64,000 nt of DNA from the NCBI GenBank assembly GCA_964512225.1, contig CAZEKB010000029.1, positions 1-64,000 of the forward strand. The letters are read 5' to 3'. The stretch is from CAZEKB01 sp964512225. GTDB taxonomy: Bacteria > Myxococcota_A > UBA796 > UBA9615. Position 1 is the stretch's first letter; each line of letters starts with the position of its first letter. A program made the position numbers and the translations under genes. Of the stretch, positions 51,186 through 59,400 are shown piece after piece. Under the pieces are notes generated by a model. It was not told where the DNA came from. It saw only the letters and a program-made list of their open reading frames with translations, and did no database searches.

Positions 51186-52556
51186 ATGCTCGCCATGCAG
51201 GATCCGTCCCCGTCGCGCCCCTCCCTGATCGCCCGTACCGGCCGCTGGGCCCGCCGATCCGTGGCCGGGGTCGCGCTCTTCTCCGCGGGGCTCATCACCG
51301 GGGCCGCGCTCACGGCGTCGGCCAAGGAGGTCCCCTACGATCTGCTGCATGTGTTCTCCACGGCGCTGCAGAAGATCGAGGCCGAGTACGTCGTCGAGCG
51401 GGAGCCCCAGGAGCTCATCTACGACGCGATCTCGGGCCTGACCCAGGGGCTGGACGACTACTCCGTGTTCCTGTCCGCCGAGGCCTACCAGGAGCTGCTG
51501 GAGAAGACGCGGGGCGAGTACTACGGGGTGGGCATCTCCGTGGAGAGCCGCGACGATCGCGTCTTCATCCTCACCCCCATGGAAGGATCGCCCGCCGCCG
51601 AGGCCGGGCTCCGGCCGGGCGAAGAGATCGTGGCGGTGGACGGCATCCGCGTGTCGGTCGCGGGGGGCGAGCACGTCCTCGCGAAGATCAAGGGCAAGCG
51701 CGGCACGGCGGTCCTCATCACCGTGCTTCGGGACGGCGCGGAGGAGGAGATCCGCGTGCTCCGGGACCGGGTGCGCACGCGATCGGTGGAGCGCCGGCTG
51801 CTGAGCGACGGCACGGCGTGGCTGAAGATCAAGCGGTTCCAGTCCCACACCGCCGACGAGGTCAAGCGCGCCCTGGCGGAGCTCCAGGAGGAGCGCGACG
51901 GTCCGCTCGCGGGCATCGTCGTGGACCTCCGGGACAACCCCGGCGGCTACCTCAGCCAGGCGGTCCAGGTCGCCGACCTCTGGATCGCGGCGGGGCCGAT
52001 CGTGTCCACGCGGAGTCGCCAGAAGGCCGCCGACCAGGAGCTCGCTCGGGCGAAGGGGACGGACAAGGAGACGCCCCTGGTGGTCCTGGTGGACGGTGAC
52101 AGCGCGTCCGCCGCGGAGATCCTCGCGGGGGCGCTCAAGGACACGGGGCGGGCGCACCTCGTGGGCTTCACGACGTACGGCAAGGGCTCGGTGCAGCAGT
52201 TCATCGACCTGCCCGACGGCTCGGCCCTCAAGCTCACCACCGCGAAGTACTACACGCCGAGCGGCGCCTCGATCCACGGCTCGGGGATCGCGCCCCACGT
52301 GACCCTCGGGGATCGGATGCAGTGGAAGCCGTGGAAGGACGCGACCGCGCTGCTCCGGGACGCCCCGGCGCCGGAGTGGGTCGTGAAGGACGCCGCGCTG
52401 CACATCGCGTTCGCCACGCTGGCGCGGCCCGAGGCGGCGGTCGAGTACTTCCGCCGCGACCCCGACCACGCCGAGGACCACGCCGCGCAGGAGGCGGGCG
52501 AGCCCCCCGCGGACATGGCCGGCTCGGTCGACGTGGTCGCTCCCGCCGTCGACTGA
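51186..52556 (+). CDS. ctpA: C-terminal processing protease, S41 family
   Basis: A 456-residue periplasmic protease. An N-terminal signal/anchor (VAGVALFSAGLITGAAL) precedes a helical region (LDDYSVFLSAEAYQELLEKT), a PDZ domain (~110-195; YYGVGISVESRD, GSPAAEAGLRPGEEIV) and the catalytic S41 core. The likely nucleophile is Ser308 (DGDSASAAEI) and the general base is Lys333 (TYGKGSVQ). VDLRDNPGGYL is the family signature. ATG 51186 and ATG 51195 are both possible and neither has a Shine-Dalgarno. It lies head-to-tail with the deacetylase-like gene and convergent with envC, an arrangement linked to cell-wall remodelling. Confidence 0.9.
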   Translation: MLAMQDPSPSRPSLIARTGRWARRSVAGVALFSAGLITGAALTASAKEVPYDLLHVFSTALQKIEAEYVVEREPQELIYDAISGLTQGLDDYSVFLSAEAYQELLEKTRGEYYGVGISVESRDDRVFILTPMEGSPAAEAGLRPGEEIVAVDGIRVSVAGGEHVLAKIKGKRGTAVLITVLRDGAEEEIRVLRDRVRTRSVERRLLSDGTAWLKIKRFQSHTADEVKRALAELQEERDGPLAGIVVDLRDNPGGYLSQAVQVADLWIAAGPIVSTRSRQKAADQELARAKGTDKETPLVVLVDGDSASAAEILAGALKDTGRAHLVGFTTYGKGSVQQFIDLPDGSALKLTTAKYYTPSGASIHGSGIAPHVTLGDRMQWKPWKDATALLRDAPAPEWVVKDAALHIAFATLARPEAAVEYFRRDPDHAEDHAAQEAGEPPADMAGSVDVVAPAVD

Positions 52557-52557
52557 G

Positions 52558-53559
52558 GTGTTGGGCCGCCACGGCTTCACGGCCGCGCTCTGGATCACGT
52601 CCGCCGTGGTCGTCGGTCTCGCCGCGGTCCAGGTGGTCCCGTGGCTGTGGCCTCGGCTCTTCCCCCGCCCCGGCGAGGGTCTGGACGCGGCCGCCGAGAC
52701 CGCGGCCGCCGAGGCTCCGTCGGAGCAGATCGTGGGGGAGGTCGTCGACCGGCTGGTCGCGTCGTGGGGGGCGGATCTGGGGAGCCGGGACGAGCCCCTG
52801 CGGCTCCCCCGCGGGCGCACCCCCCGCGCCCTGCAGGACGCCCTGCGCGCCTCGCCCGAGCTCGAGGCCACCACGATCTACGTGACCGAGACGGGGCCGT
52901 TCAGCCACCGACTCCGGGTCTTCCACGGCTCCGACCTGCTGACGCTGCGCGACCTCCGTCGCTGGATGCCCGAGCGGCCCGCGGTGCGCGCGGAGAACCC
53001 CCCGGAGCTGGGGCTCGTCTTCCGCTTCGTGCCCGCGGAGCCGGCGACCCTCGGGCGGGTGCTCAAGTGGAAGTCGCCCATGGCCGTGTCGCTCGAGCCG
53101 TTCGGTCCGGAGTCCCAGCGGGCGGCCGCGAAGGCGATCAAGGCGGGCAAGGACGTGATCGTGGAGATCGACCCCGCGCAGGACGTCGACGAGCAGATCG
53201 TGGCGCTGCCGGGCGTGACGGGGGCCCTCGTGACGGCGCCGCTGCCGGAGGCCGCGGACGAGGCGCTGCGGACCGCCCTGGCGCGTCGGGATCTGTTCCT
53301 GCTCGACGGCCGCATCGACCCCGGCGCCCCCACCCCGTCGGGTCCGCCGCTGGTCGCGCGGGCGGCGCACCTCGAGACCCCCGAGGCCGCCGTCCTCGGT
53401 CGCAACCTCGCGGTGCGCTGGGGGCACGGCGTCGTGACCGTCGACGCCGCCGGCGACGGGCCCGGCCTCGCCGAGGACTTCATCGACGTGGCGAAGGACG
53501 ACGGGTACCTGCTGCGCCTGCCGGTGGAGGTCGCCCGGGAGCACGGCCGGGCGCGCTGA
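52558..53559 (+). CDS. Divergent polysaccharide deacetylase-like (YibQ) protein
   Basis: A 333-residue protein with an N-terminal helix (ALWITSAVVVGLAAVQVVPW) and a C-terminal domain. The elements LGLVFRFVPAEP, LKWKSPMAVSLEPFG, AAAKAIKAGKDVIVEIDPAQ and GALVTAPLPE follow the NodB-like fold of the divergent polysaccharide deacetylase family. That family often sits beside ctpA and envC. Residues normally conserved there (PYAP and LMHLPME) are altered to EPFG and EIDPAQ, so this copy looks degenerate. GTG 52558 follows the ctpA stop by 1 bp. Assignment leans on gene order. Confidence 0.6.
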   Translation: MLGRHGFTAALWITSAVVVGLAAVQVVPWLWPRLFPRPGEGLDAAAETAAAEAPSEQIVGEVVDRLVASWGADLGSRDEPLRLPRGRTPRALQDALRASPELEATTIYVTETGPFSHRLRVFHGSDLLTLRDLRRWMPERPAVRAENPPELGLVFRFVPAEPATLGRVLKWKSPMAVSLEPFGPESQRAAAKAIKAGKDVIVEIDPAQDVDEQIVALPGVTGALVTAPLPEAADEALRTALARRDLFLLDGRIDPGAPTPSGPPLVARAAHLETPEAAVLGRNLAVRWGHGVVTVDAAGDGPGLAEDFIDVAKDDGYLLRLPVEVAREHGRAR

Positions 53560-53568
53560 CGGGCTCGG

Positions 53569-54609
53569 TCAGCGCTGGACGCGGACCCCCGACGGGATGT
53601 TGAGCCAGTCGAGCGGGTCCTCCGCCTGCGTGCCCTTGCGCACCTCGAAGTGCAGCCGGGGTCCGTCGAGCGACCCGGTGTCGCCCACCAGGCCGAGCAC
53701 GTCGCCCGCGAAGACCCGCTCCCCCGCGCCCGGCTCGAAGCGCTCGGCGTGCCCGTAGATCGTGGTCCAGCCGTCCCCGTGATCGAGGATCAGGACCCGC
53801 CCGTAGTGGCCGATCCACAGGCTCTTCATCACGACGCCGTCGGCCACCGCGCGGATCTTCGCGCCCTCCTTGGCGAGGATGACGACGCCGCGGCCGGATC
53901 GCTTCACGGTGCCGATGGCGGGCATGTTCAACAGACCCCGGCTGCGCGCGAACGTCGACTCCGGGGTGACGGACTCCACGGCGATCCCCGCGGGGGCGTC
54001 CTCGGGCGTCAGGTCGAGCTTGAGCTCCAGGGCCGCGCCCGCGCGCTCGACGCGTCGCCGCCGATAGGTCTCCCGCTCCACCACCGGGGCGCGCGCGAGC
54101 AGGCCGCGCTGCTCGTCCCGCAGCCGTCGCGTCTCCTCGCGGCGCAGGTGGGCCTCCCCCGCGACCTGCAGCAGCGCCGCCCGCTCCGTGTCCAGCTCGG
54201 CCTCCAGCGCCTTCGCCTCGGCGACGTTCCGGTGCCACCGATGCAGCGCGCGCTCGTCGTCCCGCACCACGCGCAGGAAGTAGCGCGCCGACTGCAGCAG
54301 CTCGTGCGGCGACTCGGCGGCGAACAGGAGGGGCAGGAAGCCGCGGTGGCGGAACCGGTACATCGCCCGCAGCCGCAGCGCCGTGCGCTCCCGTCGCTCG
54401 TCCAGCGACGCCTGCGCGGCCTCGAGCCGTCGCTCCAGGTCCTCCACGCGCCCCTCGAGCTCCCGCAGGCGCGTCGTCGCCGACGCCAGCTCCGAGTCGG
54501 CGTGGATCAGCTGGACCTCGAGGGCCTCGAGCTCGGACACCGACACGGCCCGGGCCGGGGCGGGCACGGCCGCGGCCACGAGGACGAGGGTGAAGAGGAG
54601 CGCCCTCAC
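53569..54609 (-). CDS. envC: EnvC/NlpD-type murein hydrolase activator, LytM domain degenerate
   Basis: A 346-residue periplasmic protein: signal peptide (LLFTLVLVAAAVPAPARA), a long coiled coil (~25-190; LEALEVQLIHADSELASATT onward) and a C-terminal LytM/M23 domain (~215-346). Active M23 enzymes need HxGxD and HxH. Here the first is replaced by SGRGVVIL and the second reads RLHFE, so catalytic residues are missing. This matches EnvC, which activates amidases after being opened by FtsEX. GTG start overlaps the ftsX stop (GTGA). Confidence 0.85.
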   Translation of the reverse strand: MRALLFTLVLVAAAVPAPARAVSVSELEALEVQLIHADSELASATTRLRELEGRVEDLERRLEAAQASLDERRERTALRLRAMYRFRHRGFLPLLFAAESPHELLQSARYFLRVVRDDERALHRWHRNVAEAKALEAELDTERAALLQVAGEAHLRREETRRLRDEQRGLLARAPVVERETYRRRRVERAGAALELKLDLTPEDAPAGIAVESVTPESTFARSRGLLNMPAIGTVKRSGRGVVILAKEGAKIRAVADGVVMKSLWIGHYGRVLILDHGDGWTTIYGHAERFEPGAGERVFAGDVLGLVGDTGSLDGPRLHFEVRKGTQAEDPLDWLNIPSGVRVQR

Positions 54610-55490
54610 CGCAGGTCCTCGCCCGCGCGCATCACCGACGTGAACGCGCCGAGGAGCCCCACCGCGCCGCCCGCGAGGACGAGCGCGACCAGCGCCGACG
54701 GGGGCAGGAACGGCAGCAGGTCCGCGCCCACGAAGACATCCAGCAGCCCCTCGAGTCGGCCGAGGGCGTATCGGTGCAGGGCGAAGAGCAGCGCCGCGGC
54801 GAGGACCCCGCCCGCGAGACCGAGGACCCCGCCCTCGACGAGGAACGGCGACCGAGCGAACCAGCGGGTCCCGCCGACGAGCCGCACGATCCGGAGCTCG
54901 TGGCGACGGGCGTAGATCGCGAGCCGGATCGTATTGCCCACGAGGAACACCGCGCCCGCGAGCAGCAGCCCGCCGAGCAGGAGGGCGGAGAGGCGCATGA
55001 GCGATACGAACGTGTGGAAGCGCTCGACCCACTCGCGGGAGTAGTCGAGCTCCTCGAACTCCGGCCTCGCGAGCGCGCCCGCGAGCCGCTTCACCTCGTC
55101 GGGCGACTGCCAGGTCTCGCGGAGTCGCACCTCGAGGCTGGCGGGCAGCGGGTTGTGATCGAGATCCGCGAGGATGCGCTCCATGCCCTCGACGGTGCGG
55201 CCGAAGCGCTCGAGCGCCTCCTCCTTGCTCACGTACGAGACGGCCGCGACCTCCTCCATCGCCTCGAGCTCGGCCTTGAGCCGGAAGATGTCCTCGTCCT
55301 CGACGGAGTCCAGCAGGTAGCAGGACACCTGCACGTCCTGGCCCCAGCGGTCGAGGACGGACGACAGGTTGAGGATCACGCCCACGAACGCGCCGAGCAG
55401 CACGAGGACGGTCGCCACGGTGGAGGCCGTGGCGAGCGCCAGCAGGGGGTACTCGCGGAGTCCGTCGAGCGCGCGGCGGAGGGAGCGCAT
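54606..55490 (-). CDS. ftsX: Cell division protein FtsX
   Basis: A 294-residue membrane protein with four helices and a large periplasmic loop between helices 1 and 2 (~50-165; VQVSCYLLDSVEDEDIFRLK, VSYVSKEEALERFG). SLEVRLRETW is family-typical. The cytoplasmic segment RRHELRIVRLVGGTRWFARS precedes helix 3. The loop contacts the EnvC coiled coil. The gene overlaps ftsE by 1 bp and envC by 4 bp, so all three are coupled. Confidence 0.92.
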   Translation of the reverse strand: MRSLRRALDGLREYPLLALATASTVATVLVLLGAFVGVILNLSSVLDRWGQDVQVSCYLLDSVEDEDIFRLKAELEAMEEVAAVSYVSKEEALERFGRTVEGMERILADLDHNPLPASLEVRLRETWQSPDEVKRLAGALARPEFEELDYSREWVERFHTFVSLMRLSALLLGGLLLAGAVFLVGNTIRLAIYARRHELRIVRLVGGTRWFARSPFLVEGGVLGLAGGVLAAALLFALHRYALGRLEGLLDVFVGADLLPFLPPSALVALVLAGGAVGLLGAFTSVMRAGEDLR

Positions 55491-56221
55491 CAGGCGTCGT
55501 CCCGCACGGTCTCGTCGGGATCGTCGGGATCGTCGCGCATCGAGTCGTCGGAGCTGCCGTCCGCCACCACGCGCCCCTGCTCCAGGAGGACGATCCGCGA
55601 GTCGGGCTCGGCGAGCAGGACCGGGTCGTGGGTGGCGACGAGGACCGTCGCGCCCCCCTCGTCGCAGAGGGTGCGCAGCAGCCCCAGGATGTCGCCGCTG
55701 AGCGCCTCGTCGAGGTTGCCGGTGGGCTCGTCGGCGAGGACGATGCTCGGCTCGTTCACGAGCGCACGGGCGATCGCCGCGCGCTGCTGTTCGCCGCCCG
55801 ACAGCTCCCCCGGCCGCCGCTCCGCCTTGCGCCCGAGCCCCACCTTCGCGAGCACGTCGCGGACGCGCCGGTCGATCTCGTCGCGGCCGACCCCGCACAC
55901 CTCGAGCGCGAGGGCGACGTTGTCGTAGACCGAGCGGCGCGGGAGCAGCTCGAAGTCCTGGAAGACGACGCCCAGGTTCCGGCGCAGGTAGGGCACGGAG
56001 CGGGGATGCAGCCGCCCCACGGACCGGTTCTCCACGAGCACGTCCCCCCGGGTGGGGCGTTCGGCGGCGTAGACGAGCTTGAGCAGCGTCGACTTGCCCG
56101 CGCCCGACGGGCCCGTGATGAACGCGAACTCGCCCGCCTCGAACTCGAGGCTCACGGACTCGAGCGCCGCGGTCGCGGAGATGGAACCGTAGGTCTTGGT
56201 GACGTCGACGAAGCGGATCAT
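55490..56221 (-). CDS. ftsE: Cell division ATP-binding protein FtsE
   Basis: A 243-residue ABC ATPase. Motifs: Walker A GPSGAGKSTLLK, Q-loop VVFQDFELLP, signature LSGGEQQRAAIARAL, Walker B IVLADEPTGNLDE and H-loop ATHDP. The opening MIRFVDVTKTYG matches FtsE starts, so I chose ATG 56221 over ATG 56260. The last ~20 residues are an Asp-rich tail (DDPDDPDETVRDD) not usual in FtsE. With FtsX it drives EnvC activation at the septum. Confidence 0.93.
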   Translation of the reverse strand: MIRFVDVTKTYGSISATAALESVSLEFEAGEFAFITGPSGAGKSTLLKLVYAAERPTRGDVLVENRSVGRLHPRSVPYLRRNLGVVFQDFELLPRRSVYDNVALALEVCGVGRDEIDRRVRDVLAKVGLGRKAERRPGELSGGEQQRAAIARALVNEPSIVLADEPTGNLDEALSGDILGLLRTLCDEGGATVLVATHDPVLLAEPDSRIVLLEQGRVVADGSSDDSMRDDPDDPDETVRDDA

Positions 56222-56331
56222 GGAGACGGGGGGCCGCGGGGCGCGCGACGTCGAGATCATGCCCCGCCGTCACACGAACACAACAAGTCCGGAGGTTCTT
56301 GTGGAATTCCGCGCCCCTCGCGTGACTGCCC

Positions 56332-56360
56332 TTGACCCCTTGACAGGCCCTTGACATAAG
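56332..56360 (+). promoter_or_regulatory. Candidate promoter of the giant repeat lipoprotein gene
   Basis: TTGACC (56332-56337), a 17-bp spacer and CATAAG (56355-56360). Two further TTGACA hexamers at 56340-56345 and 56351-56356 make a triple TTGAC array. The latter two have no good -10. The array may mark a regulator site or overlapping promoters. The ATG at 56427 has GGAG 6 bp upstream. Confidence 0.4.
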
Positions 56361-56426
56361 CGACGGGTCTCCCCCTCTCTCGGCGCCGCCGTGGCAGGAT
56401 CGGAGCGCGCTTTCCCGGAGCCCTCG

Positions 56427-59400
56427 ATGACCCGCATCTCCTTCTGTACGCACGCCTTCGGGCGCCTCTTCGCCGCGGCCCTGCTGCTCGCGACCGTGTT
56501 CGCGAACACCGGCTGCGAGTGCGGCATCACCGAATCCCCGGTGGACGACGACGACAGCTTCGTCATTCCGGACGACGACGACGCCACGACGTTCGACAAC
56601 GAGGACTGCTCCAACGGCCTCGACGACGACGGCGACGGCGCGACGGACTGCGCCGACAGCGACTGCACCGAGGATCCGGCCTGCGCCCACGGCTGCGTGG
56701 CGATCCAGGAGCTGAGCTGCGGCGACTCGGTCACGGCGAACAACGGCGGCCCCGGGCACACCGAGGCGATCGACAGCTACGGCTGCACCACCTGGGACGA
56801 GAGCGGGCCCGAGTACACCTTCAGCTTCAACCCGACGGTCACCGAGGAGGTCACGGCGGCCCTCACGGTCTCCGGGCACGGCAACCTCGACGTCTTCATC
56901 CTCGACGGCTCGGCCGACGAGTGCGACGGCACCAACTGCATCGCCTACGGCGCGAGCAACGTCCACTGGACGGCGAACGCGGGCGAGGAGTACTTCGTGG
57001 TCGTCGACGGCTACGCGGGGGGCGCGGACAACTTCCAGATCGAGCTGCTGTGCCCGAGCGGCGGGGGCGACGGCGAGATCTGCGACAACGGGCTCGACGA
57101 CGACGGCGACGGGGCGACGGACTGCGACGACGCGGACTGCGCGCTCGACCCGGTGTGCATCCCCGAGGACTGCGGGAACCTCTTCGACGACGACGGCGAC
57201 CTCTACGTCGACTGCGACGACGACGAGTGCATCGGCGACCCCGCGTGCGATCCCGAGGACTGCACGAACGGCATCGACGACAACGGCAATACCTGGATCG
57301 ACTGCGAAGACCCGCTCTGCTTCAGCGATCCGAACTGCTCGCCCGAGGAGTGCCGGGACGGCATCGACAACGACGGCGACGGCTTCGTGGACTGCGACGA
57401 CGTGGACTGCGACGGCGACACCGACTGCATCCCCGAGGGCCCCTGCGACGACGGCCTGGACGGCGACGGCGATGGCCTGATCGACTGCGACGACGACGAG
57501 TGCTTCGGCACCGCGGGCTGCATCGGCGAGGACTGCACGAACTCGATCGACGACGACGGCGACGGCCTCGTGGACTGCGCGGACCCCGAGTGCGCGATCA
57601 ACCCGAACTGCATCATCGAGATCTGCGCCAACGGCGTGGACGACGACGGCGACGGCGACGTGGACTGCGACGACAGCGAGTGCGCCGCGGACGCGGCCTG
57701 CGCCCAGACCTGCACGCCCCTGGACTCGATCGCCTGCGAGCAGACGCTCGGCGGGGACACGGCCGCGTCCCCGTTCGACCAGCTCAGCACCTACAGCTGC
57801 ACGCCCCTGAGCGAGACGGGCAACGAGGACGGGTACAGCTTCGTGGCCGCCACCAGCGGCGAGATCACGGTCACGCTGGAGAACCTGTCCGCGGACCTCG
57901 ACCTCTTCGTCGTCCAGGACACCGGCAACGGCTGCGACGGCGCCGACTGCCTCGACAGCTCGACGGCGGGCGGGACCACCCCCGAGTCCATCACCCTGAC
58001 GGTCACGTCCGGCGATACCTACTACGTGGTGGTCGACGGCTTCAACAACACCAACGGCACGTACGACGTGACGCTCGCGTGCGCCGCCACCGGGGTCCCC
58101 GAGGACTGCGCCAACAGCCTCGACGACGACGGCGACGGCCTCGTGGACTGCGACGACCCCGACTGCGCGGGCGCGGTGGGCTGCCAGTCCGAGAACTGCA
58201 CCGACGGCATCGACAACGACGGCGACGGCTCGGTCGACTGCGCGGACACCGACTGCACCGGCGATCCCGGCTGCGTCGCCGAGAACTGCGGCAACGGCGT
58301 GGACGACGACGGCGACGGCGACGTGGACTGCGACGACACCGAGTGCGCGCTCGTCCCGGGCTGCGGCTCCGAGAACTGCATCAACGGCGTGGACGACGAC
58401 AGCGACGGCGCGGTGGACTGCGACGACGGCGACTGCCTCGGCGACCCCGTCTGCAACCCCGGCACCACGCTCGAGAACTGCACGAACGGCACCGACGACG
58501 ACGGCGACGGCGCGGCCGACTGCGCGGACACCGACTGCACCGGCGATCCCGGCTGCGGCGGCGCGCCCGTGGAGATCTGCGGCAACGGCGTGGACGACGA
58601 CTTCGACAGCCTCGTGGACTGCGACGATCCGTCCTGCTTCTCCGACCCGGCGTGCGGCGGCACCCCCACCGAGAACTGCACCGACGGCGTGGACAACGAC
58701 GGCGACGGCGACATCGACTGCGCGGACTCCAACTGCACCGCGGACGTGGCCTGCGGCGGCGCGGGCGGCGAGAACTGCACCAACACCATCGACGACAACG
58801 GCGACGGGGACATCGACTGCGACGACATCCTCTGCCTCTTCTCCCTGTTCTGCTGGTTCGAGAACTGCTCGGACGGCGCGGACAACGACTTCGACGGGCT
58901 GGTGGACTGCGCCGACAGCGAGTGCAACAGCGACCCCAACTGCATCCCCGAGGCCTGCAACAACGGCATCGACGACGACGGCGACGGCGACATCGACTGC
59001 TCCGACTCCGAGTGCGCGACCGCCCCGGCGTGCGTCGCGGAGGTCTGCGACAACGGGATCGACGACGACGCCGACGGCGCCGTGGACTGCGCGGACGTGG
59101 AGTGCTCGGTCGACCCCAACTGCGTGACCGAGATCTGCAGCAACGGCGTCGACGACGACTTCGACGGCGACCTCGACTGCGACGACGCGGAGTGCGCGGG
59201 CAACCCGGTGTGCGCGAGCGCGGCCGAGATCTGCGACAACGACGTGGACGACAACGGCAACGGGCTGATCGACTGCGCCGAGGCGTCCTGCGCGACGGCC
59301 TCCGTGTGCATCCCCGAGAACTGCTCCAACGGCATGGACGACGACGGGGACCTCGACGCCGACTGCGACGACAGCGAGTGCGCGTCGTCCGTGGACTGCG

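Noticed and set aside
53569..54609. Active M23 endopeptidase
   Set aside because: Both metal-binding motifs are missing the key His/Asp residues. The position next to ftsEX fits a non-catalytic activator.
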